Assembly (NCBI GenBank): GCA_031253495.1
Contig: JAIRWC010000028.1
Coordinates: 1-47,102, forward strand
Reading direction: 5' to 3'
Source: Oscillospiraceae bacterium
GTDB taxonomy: Bacteria > Bacillota > Clostridia > Oscillospirales > Ruminococcaceae
DNA: 47,102 nucleotides
In this document: positions 1-7,287 of the stretch, one piece after another
How positions within the stretch are numbered: position 1 is the stretch's first letter
How the letters are laid out: each line of letters begins with the position of its first letter
Translations under genes and position numbers: made by a program
Notes under the pieces: model-generated
What the model saw: the letters and a program-made list of their open reading frames with translations, nothing else
What the model was told of the DNA's origin: nothing
The model's database searches: none

Positions 1-1
1 G

Positions 2-664
2 GGGATTTTATTCGATAAAGTCAAGGGGATTTTCAAAGCGCCTTCGACCAACGGCGCCGCGTTCGCCATTGAAAGCGGCTACGGTCAGTCCCTTATACTC
101 GCCGGCATAAACTCCCTTCTTATAGGTCTGATGGGCGCCATGCCGTTTATACGGATTAACGGGATGATGAAAAGCTTCGGCGACGTGCCGAAAGAGTATC
201 TGTTGCCGTCGTTTAAATTCTTTTGGTACTTCGGGATACTGGCTTTCGCGATGGCGGCGGCGTACCCCGCCGCGCTTATGCTCGTGTCAAAAATATTCAA
301 GAGCCAGACGGGGTATAAGCAGATGTTGGGCGTTTCCGGCGTTTTCAATATTATGATGGCGCCGTTTTCGGTTTTAAGTATCCTGACGTTGTTGATAATG
401 CCTTTCAACTCGGACTCGTCGCCGGACGCGCTGGCTAACTGGCTGCTCATATTCGCGTTCTTTTTCGCGTGCGGCATAATACTGGGGCTGTTCGCCGCGG
501 GGAAGGCGGCGAAGGGCGCCGCCATAAACATAAGCGAGGACGGGCGCGTCTGGTTTATGTTCCTTTCGACGGCGGCAATGCTGATAGTATACTTCGTTTT
601 GACGAAAATTTTTGACGCGGTGTTCGGCTCCGGTTTGGACAGCCTTATGGGTTCGTTATCTTGA
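2..664 (+). CDS. Polytopic membrane protein, Yip1-like, 5'-truncated
   Basis: The frame is open to the left edge, so the N-terminus lies outside the window; about 220 codons are visible, ending in TGA at 662-664. At least four long hydrophobic stretches are present, separated by short charged loops, and the C-terminus ends in a last membrane segment and a short polar tail. The layout of an N-terminal 'F..VKG.F..P' stretch followed by several membrane helices resembles Yip1/DUF1282-type membrane proteins, but that is an impression from pattern only. Function is not assigned. The next gene starts 50 bases downstream behind its own strong ribosome binding site, so the two may share a transcript. 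Confidence 0.6.
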   Translation, partial: GILFDKVKGIFKAPSTNGAAFAIESGYGQSLILAGINSLLIGLMGAMPFIRINGMMKSFGDVPKEYLLPSFKFFWYFGILAFAMAAAYPAALMLVSKIFKSQTGYKQMLGVSGVFNIMMAPFSVLSILTLLIMPFNSDSSPDALANWLLIFAFFFACGIILGLFAAGKAAKGAAINISEDGRVWFMFLSTAAMLIVYFVLTKIFDAVFGSGLDSLMGSLS

Positions 665-713
665 AAGACGACGGGAATCCCGCCGATTGGCGGTATTGTA
701 CAGGAGGTCTAAT

Positions 714-2315
714 ATGAAAAGGTTTAAATCGGCTTTCGGCGCGTTCGTCGCGGCGGCGATAATCGTAACCGCCGTTCCGCCTGTATTCGTCGAAATCAAG
801 GCGGAAGCGGCGGGGGGGGGATTAAGCTTCGGGGAATACCTCGCGGAACAGTTGGTTAAATTCCCCAAGGAAATAGACATAACCGATTATGTGCTTGAAA
901 ACAAGTGGGTCAAATTCAGCGGCGACTCCGTTCCCAATTCCGAAGTGGGGAAGCTGGCCCAACGGTTCATTGACGAGGTGTCCGGTAATCCCGAGCTGTT
1001 TTTCGTGAATATAGCCAAGGGTTTCGGCGGCGGCGTTTCGGCGAGCTGGTACAGGAGCAAGGGCGTCTACAGCTTCAAACTGTTGGACATCAAGTACCAC
1101 ATAACCAAATCCGAATACGCCGGAATGAAAAAGAAGCTGGACGCCGAGGTTGAAACGGCGTTGAGCGCCGTTCGGTACGCCGAAACCGACGCGGAGAAGG
1201 CGCTCGCCGTCCACGATTATCTCATATTGAACTGCGGGTACGACAACGAGGCGCTGACGAAGAAAAAGCCGATATCCCATTCCGCTTACGGTTCGCTCGT
1301 CAACAAGACCGCCGTGTGCGAGGGGTATTCAAACGCCTATAAACTCATACTGAACAAGCTGGGGGTTGAATGTTCTCTCGTTTCCAGCGAAAAAGCGTAT
1401 CACATGTGGAATTACGTCAAAATCGACGGTAATTGGTACCATACGGACGTTACGGCGGACGACCCGCTTTATAACGGGAAAAACGACATCTTGGGCTACG
1501 TCGCGCACAACAATCTTCTGTTAAGCGACGCGGAGATAAAAAAGACGTCCGACCTTCATAAGGGCGGGGACTGGGATGTGCGGGGATTACCCGCCGCCAA
1601 AAGCACGAATTATGACAAGTTTTTCTGGCGGGGCGTCGAAAGCGCGTTAGTCAAGTCGGACGGTTTTTGGTATTATATCCAAACCGATAAAAGCAGCCCC
1701 GCGCTTCAGCCGAACCCGAACATAAACGCCGAAATATTTCACCGTCTGAGGAAATACAACTTCGGCACGAACAAGAGTTCCACCGTGTATACCATCTCTT
1801 CCAAATGGCTCAACTGGGGCGTCCAGAACGGTTGGTCCACGAGCGTTACCCCGAGCATAGCGGAATATAACGGGTTGCTCTACTTTAACAAAACGGACGG
1901 GATATACTCAATCAAACCGAACGGAAAGAGCGTTAAGCAGGCGGTGAAAGCGGATACGAAAACCGGTTACGTCTACGGGATGAAGATGAACGGGAACAAA
2001 ATCAGCTATTCGCTGAAAAAGGGCTACGACGTCAAGGATTCCGTAAAGACCGCGAACGTCGCCGCCGCCAAAGCCACAAAAATCACGCTTAACAAGGGTT
2101 CCGTGAATTTAAGCGGCGCCGGGAAGTCCGCGACAAGGAAAGCGTCGCTTGAGCCGAGCGGGGCGGGCGACTACGTTTATTGGGTTTCCTCCGACACGTC
2201 CGTGGCGAAGGTGAGCAAAACGGGGAAGATTACCGCCGTCAAAAAAGGGCGGTGCGAGGTTACCGCGTTCACCGCGAACGGGCGCGAGGCGATTTGCGAG
2301 GTTACCGTGAAATAA
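714..2315 (+). CDS. Secreted transglutaminase-like protein with C-terminal Ig-like (Big2) domain
   Basis: A 533-residue protein. The start is ATG 714 behind an AGGAGG at 702-707; an in-frame extension upstream has no support. Residues 1-30 form a signal peptide (K-R-F-K, hydrophobic core, AEA). The centre carries a transglutaminase-core fold with the Cys-His-Asp triad visible: C202 in VCEGYS, H230 in YHMWNY and D245 in HTDVT. A middle region with repeated 'NGLLYF..TDGIYSI'-type segments looks like a DUF5050-like beta module. The last ~75 residues are a bacterial Ig-like Big2 domain (W-V-S-S-D-T-S-V-A-K-V, then G-K-I-T-A). Such proteins are extracellular proteases or cross-linkers of the transglutaminase-like superfamily; the substrate is unknown. 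A strong hairpin terminator follows. Confidence 0.85.
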   Translation: MKRFKSAFGAFVAAAIIVTAVPPVFVEIKAEAAGGGLSFGEYLAEQLVKFPKEIDITDYVLENKWVKFSGDSVPNSEVGKLAQRFIDEVSGNPELFFVNIAKGFGGGVSASWYRSKGVYSFKLLDIKYHITKSEYAGMKKKLDAEVETALSAVRYAETDAEKALAVHDYLILNCGYDNEALTKKKPISHSAYGSLVNKTAVCEGYSNAYKLILNKLGVECSLVSSEKAYHMWNYVKIDGNWYHTDVTADDPLYNGKNDILGYVAHNNLLLSDAEIKKTSDLHKGGDWDVRGLPAAKSTNYDKFFWRGVESALVKSDGFWYYIQTDKSSPALQPNPNINAEIFHRLRKYNFGTNKSSTVYTISSKWLNWGVQNGWSTSVTPSIAEYNGLLYFNKTDGIYSIKPNGKSVKQAVKADTKTGYVYGMKMNGNKISYSLKKGYDVKDSVKTANVAAAKATKITLNKGSVNLSGAGKSATRKASLEPSGAGDYVYWVSSDTSVAKVSKTGKITAVKKGRCEVTAFTANGREAICEVTVK

Positions 2316-2330
2316 CGGCGCACGGGCAAT

Positions 2331-2359
2331 AAAAAGGCGGGGTGAACCCGCCTTTTTTT
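2331..2359. terminator. Bidirectional intrinsic terminator
   Basis: An 11-bp perfect stem (2331-2341 with 2347-2357) around the loop GTGAA. It is flanked by five A on the left and seven T on the right, so it can terminate both the plus-strand transglutaminase gene and the convergent smpB gene, whose stop codon overlaps its right edge. Confidence 0.9.
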
Positions 2360-2819
2360 ATCGCAAATCCCTTTTAACCGCCCTGTCAAGCCGCCGTTTA
2401 ACCTCGCGTTCGGCCATGCTGTCGCGCTTGTCGTGCAGTTTTTTCCCTTTGCACAGCCCCACTTGCAGTTTAACCCTGCTCCCTTTAAAATACATTGACA
2501 GCGGTATCAAAGTCAGCCCCTCTTTTTTTACTTTCTCGCGCAGTTTTATAATTTCGCGCTTGTGCATTAACAGCTTCCTGTCGCGCATGGGGTCGCGGTT
2601 GAAGATGTTGCCCTTCTCGTAAGGGGAGATGTGGACGTGCCGCGCGAACATCTCGCCCCTTTCGATTACGGCCCACGAGTCCTTCAAATTAACCCCGCCG
2701 CCGCGTATTGACTTTACCTCCGTCCCGAACAGCTCCACGCCCGCCTCGTATGATTCGAGAATGTAATATTCGTGGCGGGCGGCGCGGTTTTCCGCTATTT
2801 TTTTTACGGCGTCGGTCAT
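2358..2819 (-). CDS. smpB: SsrA-binding protein SmpB
   Basis: A 153-residue cytoplasmic RNA-binding protein that delivers tmRNA to stalled ribosomes (trans-translation). Family hallmarks are readable: N-terminal 'I.ENR.A.HEY.I.E..EAG..L.GTEVKS', the central 'L.D.WA....GE.....HI.PY..GN..N..P.R.RKLL.H..EI', and the basic C-terminal tail 'KKLHDKR....ER...R..DRA.K'. Length is typical. The ATG at 2819 has CAGGAG at 2825-2830 (minus strand). It is transcribed divergently from prfB across a 67-bp spacer and converges on the transglutaminase gene at a shared terminator. Confidence 0.97.
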   Translation of the reverse strand: MTDAVKKIAENRAARHEYYILESYEAGVELFGTEVKSIRGGGVNLKDSWAVIERGEMFARHVHISPYEKGNIFNRDPMRDRKLLMHKREIIKLREKVKKEGLTLIPLSMYFKGSRVKLQVGLCKGKKLHDKRDSMAEREVKRRLDRAVKRDLR

Positions 2820-2832
2820 AAAAGGCTCCTGC

Positions 2833-2861
2833 TTTACAATTAAAAAGTTTTGTGCTATTAT
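2833..2861 (+). promoter_or_regulatory. Promoter of prfB
   Basis: TTTACA (2833-2838), 17-bp spacer, TATTAT (2856-2861), with a TG two bases before the -10 box (extended -10). It lies 26 bp upstream of the prfB start codon. Confidence 0.7.
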
Positions 2862-2886
2862 AATAAAGTAGACAAAAGGGGGTCAT

Positions 2887-3999
2887 ATGCTTCAATACGA
2901 GGAAATGCGCTTGGAATTTGAGGGTTTGAAGCCGCGGCTTAACGAGCTGGCGGCGGCTTTGAACTTGGAAAATTTAAAAAAAGAAATCGCCGAATTAGAA
3001 GAAAAATCGTCGAAGCCGGATTTTTGGAGCGACCCGGAAGCCGCGCGCGCCGTCAGGCAAAAGTCGGGCGATATGAAAAACAAGGTCGAAGCCTTCGACA
3101 AATTGGCGGAAAGTTTCGACGACGCGCTTACCATGATTGAGCTTGCCGACGAGGAAGAGGACTTATCCCTCCTGCCCGAAATCCGCGCCCTCGCGGCAAA
3201 GTTCAAATCCGGGCTGGAAACGCAAAAACTCGTTACCCTGCTTTCGGGGGAATACGACGGCAAAAACGCCATACTCACGTTCCACGCGGGGGCGGGCGGA
3301 ACGGAAGCCATGGACTGGGCGGAAATGCTCTGCCGTATGTATAACCGCTGGGCGGAACGCCACGATTTTAAGGTGGAGTTGCTCGACTGCCTCGACGGGG
3401 AAGAGGCGGGGATAAAAAGCGCGTCCATGCTTATCCGCGGCGCGAACGCCTACGGTTTCTTAAAGTCCGAGAACGGCGTCCACAGGCTTGTGCGGGTTTC
3501 GCCGTTCGATTCCTCCGGGAGGAGGCATACGAGCTTCGCCAGTCTTGAGGTTATGCCGGAAATTGACGACGACACGGAAATCGACGTCCGCCCCGAGGAT
3601 TTGGAAACGGAGTTCTACCGGGCGAGCGGGGCGGGCGGGCAGAAAGTCAACAAAACCAGTTCGGCCGTCCGCGTAATCCACAAACCCACGGGGATAGTCT
3701 GCGCCTGCCAAACCCAGCGCAGCCAGAACCAAAACCGCGAATACGCCCTTCGTATGCTCAAGTCCAAACTGATTGAGATAAAAGAGAGGGAACACCTTGA
3801 AAAGGTTTCCGACATAAAGGGGGAACAGCTGCAAATCGCGTGGGGGGCGCAAATCCGCTCGTATGTGTTCATGCCCTACACAATGGCGAAAGACCACAGA
3901 ACGGGCTTTGAAACGGGGAATATCAACGCGGTTATGGACGGGGAGCTTGACGGGTTCATCAACGCGTATCTCAAAGCGCTCAGCCTGGGGGATATATAA
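2887..3999 (+). CDS. prfB: Peptide chain release factor 2
   Basis: A 370-residue RF2 that recognises UGA and UAA stop codons and triggers peptidyl-tRNA hydrolysis on the ribosome. The N-terminal helical domain (about 1-100) is followed by the 'AGAGGTEA.DW..ML.RMY.RWAE' core. The RF2 stop-codon tripeptide SPF sits in 'VRVSPFDSSGRRHTSFAS', and the catalytic GGQ in 'ASGAGGQKVNKT'. The ATG at 2887 has an AAAAGGGGG stretch just upstream. The gene is one uninterrupted frame, so the programmed +1 frameshift with an in-frame UGA near codon 25, common in RF2 genes, is absent. It ends 16 bp from the convergent recR stop with no obvious terminator. Confidence 0.97.
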   Translation: MLQYEEMRLEFEGLKPRLNELAAALNLENLKKEIAELEEKSSKPDFWSDPEAARAVRQKSGDMKNKVEAFDKLAESFDDALTMIELADEEEDLSLLPEIRALAAKFKSGLETQKLVTLLSGEYDGKNAILTFHAGAGGTEAMDWAEMLCRMYNRWAERHDFKVELLDCLDGEEAGIKSASMLIRGANAYGFLKSENGVHRLVRVSPFDSSGRRHTSFASLEVMPEIDDDTEIDVRPEDLETEFYRASGAGGQKVNKTSSAVRVIHKPTGIVCACQTQRSQNQNREYALRMLKSKLIEIKEREHLEKVSDIKGEQLQIAWGAQIRSYVFMPYTMAKDHRTGFETGNINAVMDGELDGFINAYLKALSLGDI

Positions 4000-4015
4000 C
4001 CTTGAATTTGAACGT

Positions 4016-4615
4016 CTATATTTCGTTCCTGTTTTCCAGCGCCCTCGCGAGCGTAACGTCGTCGGCGAATTCCAGCGTCGCCCCCGCCGGAAGCCCGTAG
4101 GCGAGCCGCGTGGTTTTTACCCCGACGGCTTTTACCAGCCTGCCGACGTATGAAGCCGTCGCCTCGCCCTCGACGGTGGGGTTGGTCGCCATAATCACCT
4201 CTTTTACGTCGCCGGAAAGCCGTTCCATGAGTTCCCTTACGCGGATGTCGCCGGGGCCCGTTCCCTCCATGGGCGAAAGGAGCCCGTGCAAAACGTGATA
4301 AACCCCGTCGAAGCCGCCCCCCCGCTCAAACACAAAAACGTCCCGGGGGGACTCGACCACGCAGACGACGCCCGCGTCCCTTTTCGGGTCGGAACATATG
4401 GGGCAGACGCTTTCCTCGGTAAAATTGCCGCATACGCCGCAACAGCGAACCTTTTCCCGCGCGGCGACCATGGCCGCCGAAAACTCCTCGACCGTTTCCG
4501 CCGGCAGGGTAAGGATGTGATAGGCGAGCCTTTGCGCGGTTTTCATGCCTATTCCGGGCAGCCTCGCGAACTGCTCCGCCGCTTTGACAAGCGGGGCGGG
4601 GGTATATTCCGGCAT
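4016..4615 (-). CDS. recR: Recombination mediator protein RecR
   Basis: A 199-residue RecF-pathway protein that loads RecA at gapped DNA with RecF and RecO. It shows a helix-hairpin-helix (FARLPGIGMKTAQRLA, residues 16-31), a zinc finger (C59-x2-C62 and C71-x2-C74), and a Toprim domain (VVCVVESPRD, then 'MATNPTVEGEATA' and 'TRLAYGLPAG'). The start is taken as ATG 4615 (MPEYTPAPL) because GGAGG lies at 4622-4626 on the minus strand and the resulting length matches the family; a longer in-frame start at 4693 would overlap ybaB. It is the last gene of the dnaX-ybaB-recR run. Confidence 0.97.
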   Translation of the reverse strand: MPEYTPAPLVKAAEQFARLPGIGMKTAQRLAYHILTLPAETVEEFSAAMVAAREKVRCCGVCGNFTEESVCPICSDPKRDAGVVCVVESPRDVFVFERGGGFDGVYHVLHGLLSPMEGTGPGDIRVRELMERLSGDVKEVIMATNPTVEGEATASYVGRLVKAVGVKTTRLAYGLPAGATLEFADDVTLARALENRNEI

Positions 4616-4635
4616 TGTCAGCCTCCGATAATTTG

Positions 4636-4986
4636 CTACATCATGGCGGGAAGGTTCATGCCGCCCGTAACCTTTTCCATTTCGGCGGCGCACTCTTCGT
4701 CTATTTTGGCGATAATCGCGTTTACCCCCGCGACAATCACATCCTCTAAATCCTCGATTTCATCCTTGCTCACTATATCGGGGTCGAGCTTTACGGATTT
4801 AAGCGTCTTGTCGCCCGTCATGGACAGCTTGATTAAGCCGCCACCCGCCGTTACCTCATACTCGCGTTTGTTTAACTCTTCCCTTAAGGCCTTAACGTCC
4901 TCTTGCATTTTTTGCGCCTGTTTAATCATGCCGTTCATGCTTCCCGCGCCTTTGTTCTGATACGCTTCGGGCAATCTCGCTTTCAT
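4636..4986 (-). CDS. ybaB: Nucleoid-associated protein, YbaB/EbfC family
   Basis: A 116-residue small DNA-binding protein. It has the family signature 'M.....MQ.DV..LREEL' in the N-terminal helix, the beta-rich 'V.AGGGL.KL.M.GD..L.SV.LDPD' core and the C-terminal helix 'VIVAGVNAII.K......EMEKVTGG'. ATG 4986 is preceded by AAAGGAG with good spacing. It sits between dnaX and recR, its conserved position in most bacteria, 20 bp upstream of recR, and is probably cotranscribed with both. Confidence 0.95.
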   Translation of the reverse strand: MKARLPEAYQNKGAGSMNGMIKQAQKMQEDVKALREELNKREYEVTAGGGLIKLSMTGDKTLKSVKLDPDIVSKDEIEDLEDVIVAGVNAIIAKIDEECAAEMEKVTGGMNLPAMM

Positions 4987-5043
4987 TCCGGTTCTCCTTT
5001 GTTAAAAATTTTGTCGGCTTGGTTTTTTTGCCGCCGCGGCGGC

Positions 5044-6552
5044 TTATGTGATTACCACCTCGACGCCGCTTTCGTTCGCGGCGGCGAGAAACCGTTTTGT
5101 CTTCGAGGGTTCGGGCGGGGCGGGTAACGCGCCGGCGCGTTCGTACGCGACGCCGAAATCCTTTCCGGTAACGGTTTTGATTGCCGATTTAACGGCGTTT
5201 TTGTTTTCCTCGTTATCGAAGAAATATTCCAAAACCTCCGCGCCCTTAACGATTACCGTATCGCCGCTTAAACCCGCCTTCGCTTCCTCAAGCATGGAAG
5301 CCTTGTAGGCGTCGAGCGTTTCCAACACGCTTTGCCACTCGGGGAAATTTTCGGCGGGCGAAGAGGGCGGCGGCGAAGAGGGCGGCGGCGAAGAGGGCGG
5401 CGGCGAAGAGGGCGCGGGCGGCGAAGAGGGCGCGGGCGGCGAAGAGGGCGGCGGCGGGCGAACCGCCGTTTCGGCGTCCTTTGTTTTTTGTCTGCCAAAG
5501 CACAGGCGCAGCAAGCATATTTCCGCCTCGACCCTCCTCCCGCGAAGGCGCAGACATTCTTCCGAGATTTCAAGGCAGCGAAGGATTTCCTCGACCGTGA
5601 AAAGTTCCGCCTGCCTTTTATAGTCGGGGATTTCCTCCGGCAGGGCGGTCAGCAGGGAAAAGTCGTCCGGCATCAATTTCACAATCATCAGGTTTCTGAA
5701 ATGCCCGATAAGCTCGTCAATCAACCGCGACGGGTCTTTCGAGCGGGAATAAAGCTCCGAAACGATTTTCAGCGCGGCCTCGCCGTTTTTTTCCGAAACG
5801 GCGCCCGTTATCGCGAAAAGATGTTCTTTCCCGGCTATCCCCGCGACTTCGCGGATTATGTCCTGTGTGATTACGTTCCCTTCGGACGCGGCCACGTCAA
5901 GGAGCGAAAGGGCGTCGCGCATCCCCCCGTCGGAAAGGCGCGAAATCAACAGCGCCGCGTCCCTTTCGAGGGAGAGCCCCTCTTTTTCGGCGACCGCGAC
6001 CAGCAAGTCCGCGCTTTCCTCCGCGTTTATCCGGTTAAACTCGAACCTTTGGCAGCGCGAAAGAACCGTGGCGGGGATTTTATGGCTTTCGGTCGTCGCC
6101 AAAATAAAAATAACGTGCGGCGGCGGTTCCTCCAACGTTTTCAAGAGCGCGTTGAAAGCGCTCGCCGAAAGCATATGCGCCTCGTCTATTATGTAAACCT
6201 TGCGCCTTAATTCGGTGGGCAGATACCCCGCCTCGTCGCGCAAAGCGCGAACATCGTCCACGCTGTTGTTTGAAGCGGCGTCTATTTCCGAAATATCGGG
6301 CGAATTGTCGGCGGCAAGGCAGGCTTCACACTCAAGGCAAGGAGAACCCTCTTCCGGGGAAAGGCAGTTCACGGCTTTGGCGAGGATTTTCGCGCAGGTG
6401 GTCTTCCCCGTTCCCCGCGACCCGGTGAACAGGTAGGCGTGGGCGATTTGCCCCGATTTAACTTGGTTTCGCAGCGTTACGGTTATATGCGGCTGCGATA
6501 TTACCTCCGAAAAGGTCTTTGAGCGGTATTTCCTGTATAACGCGAGATACAT
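5044..6552 (-). CDS. dnaX: DNA polymerase III subunit gamma/tau
   Basis: A 502-residue AAA+ clamp-loader subunit of the replicative polymerase. Walker A is GSRGTGKTT (44-52), the zinc module is C63, C72, C75, C78, Walker B is IIDEAH (121-126), and the arginine-finger SRC motif is at 165-167. The AAA+ and collar domains run to about residue 365. A Pro/Ser-rich linker of SSPPP/SSPPAP repeats follows (about 366-402), then a short tau-like C-terminal domain ending at 502, so tau is shorter than in E. coli. ATG 6552 has AAAGGGA upstream. The start lies only ~20 bp from the SRP RNA 3' end, as in the Bacillus scr-dnaX order. Confidence 0.96.
   Translation of the reverse strand: MYLALYRKYRSKTFSEVISQPHITVTLRNQVKSGQIAHAYLFTGSRGTGKTTCAKILAKAVNCLSPEEGSPCLECEACLAADNSPDISEIDAASNNSVDDVRALRDEAGYLPTELRRKVYIIDEAHMLSASAFNALLKTLEEPPPHVIFILATTESHKIPATVLSRCQRFEFNRINAEESADLLVAVAEKEGLSLERDAALLISRLSDGGMRDALSLLDVAASEGNVITQDIIREVAGIAGKEHLFAITGAVSEKNGEAALKIVSELYSRSKDPSRLIDELIGHFRNLMIVKLMPDDFSLLTALPEEIPDYKRQAELFTVEEILRCLEISEECLRLRGRRVEAEICLLRLCFGRQKTKDAETAVRPPPPSSPPAPSSPPAPSSPPPSSPPPSSPPPSSPAENFPEWQSVLETLDAYKASMLEEAKAGLSGDTVIVKGAEVLEYFFDNEENKNAVKSAIKTVTGKDFGVAYERAGALPAPPEPSKTKRFLAAANESGVEVVIT
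5352..5460 (-). repeat. Tandem 15/18-bp repeat coding for SSPPP/SSPPAP in DnaX
   Basis: Six tandem units built on GGCGAAGAGGGCGGC (plus-strand reading), four of 15 bp and two of 18 bp. They encode the Pro/Ser linker between the collar and C-terminal domains of DnaX. The units are nearly identical in DNA, which is the pattern expected of recent slippage. Confidence 0.85.
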
Positions 6553-6571
6553 ATCAGATTCCCTTTACGGC

Positions 6572-6701
6572 GCGGTTCTTAAACGTCGGCGCGGGTTTGC
6601 CGCGGCACAAGCCGAAATCCGCTTAATGCTGCTCGGTTCCCCGCCTGACATGGTTCGCGGCGCGACCTTGCACGGGACCCGCGCCGACGTTTAAGAACCG
6701 C
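6572..6701 (-). ncRNA. ffs: Small bacterial signal recognition particle RNA (4.5S type)
   Basis: On the minus strand the apical domain reads CCATGTCAGG then a purine-rich GGGGAACC segment and AGCAGCATTAAG, the conserved Ffh-binding symmetric and asymmetric loops of SRP helix 8. The molecule is closed by a perfect 25-bp stem pairing 6572-6596 with 6677-6701. There is no Alu domain, so this is the short (about 130 nt) form. It lies between the Nudix gene and dnaX; in Bacillus the SRP RNA gene also precedes dnaX. Exact ends are inferred from the stem. No clear dedicated promoter is visible; it may be processed from the Nudix transcript. Confidence 0.93.
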
Positions 6702-6708
6702 CTTGTTT

Positions 6709-7122
6709 TTATTTCATCAGCGCGATAAACGCCTTGGCTTTCTTGACTATGACCCGGTCGTTGTCATAAGTGAGCCGTTCGCCCGCCTTGTCAATCTCAA
6801 TCCAGCGAATATCTGATATTTCCTCCTGCTGGGCGGTGAGAACCTGGTTTTTCGCGCGGGCGATGAAATATACCACGGTTTTCGTGGCGTCGCGCCGCGG
6901 CGAATAGGTAACCGTTTCACGGAAGCCCGTATCGACGAACACGTCTATCCCCGTTTCTTCCTTAATTTCGCGGATAGCCGTTTCTTCCTCGTTTTCGCCT
7001 TCTTCCGTATGCCCTTTCGGAAAAGACCAGTACCCCGATTTAACGTGCCTCACCAATAAAATCTCGGTATTCCCGTGGTGTTTGCGATATACGACGGCGC
7101 CGCACGATTTTTCATAGAACAA
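6709..7122 (-). CDS. Nudix hydrolase, diadenosine-tetraphosphatase-like
   Basis: A 137-residue protein with a complete Nudix box GX5EX7REUXEEXGU at residues 37-59 (G37, E43, R51-E52, E55-E56, G58). The 'SCGAVVYR', 'LLVRH..SGYWSFPKGH' and 'FIA......QEEISDIRWI' segments match the bis(5'-nucleosyl)-tetraphosphatase branch, which hydrolyses Ap4A-type nucleotides; the exact substrate is inferred. The start is TTG 7122, as no in-frame ATG or GTG precedes the conserved core; a GAAAGGGG lies about 10 nt upstream. A strong promoter at 7167-7195 drives it, and the same transcript probably runs into the SRP RNA, dnaX, ybaB and recR. Confidence 0.88.
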   Translation of the reverse strand: MFYEKSCGAVVYRKHHGNTEILLVRHVKSGYWSFPKGHTEEGENEEETAIREIKEETGIDVFVDTGFRETVTYSPRRDATKTVVYFIARAKNQVLTAQQEEISDIRWIEIDKAGERLTYDNDRVIVKKAKAFIALMK

Positions 7123-7166
7123 AGGAAAAGCGCCCCTTTCTCGGATAAATTAAAATAATCGTGGCT

Positions 7167-7195
7167 ATTATAACACAATTTTATTTTTTTTGCAA
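7167..7195 (-). promoter_or_regulatory. Promoter of the Nudix-SRP RNA-dnaX-ybaB-recR run
   Basis: Minus strand: TTGCAA (7190-7195), 17-bp spacer, TATAAT (7167-7172) with TGT before the -10 (extended -10). It is back-to-back with the dnaA upstream region. Confidence 0.8.
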
Positions 7196-7223
7196 GTTTT
7201 TTCGGATTTTAGTCATGCGCCAC

Positions 7224-7252
7224 TTGAAATTTCTTTCGCGTTGTGTTAAACT
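7224..7252 (+). promoter_or_regulatory. Candidate dnaA promoter
   Basis: TTGAAA (7224-7229), 17-bp spacer, TAAACT (7247-7252; 4 of 6 matches to TATAAT), 36 bp before the dnaA start. It is the best candidate in the gap but a weak -10; no convincing DnaA box overlaps it. Confidence 0.4.
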
Positions 7253-7287
7253 TATATACGTATCTTAAAATCAAGGGGAACTAAATA

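Noticed and set aside
2945-2965. CTTTGA inside prfB near codon 24, resembling an RF2 frameshift site
   Set aside because: It is out of frame with the RF2 frame, and a +1 shift from it would not enter that frame.
5332-6210. A long plus-strand open frame (292 codons) over dnaX
   Set aside because: It is the antisense of dnaX, rich in Arg/Gly from the SSPPP repeat; no domain and no ribosome site.
7241-7252. TTTAACACA on the minus strand as a DnaA box upstream of dnaA
   Set aside because: Only six of nine bases match and there is no second site nearby.
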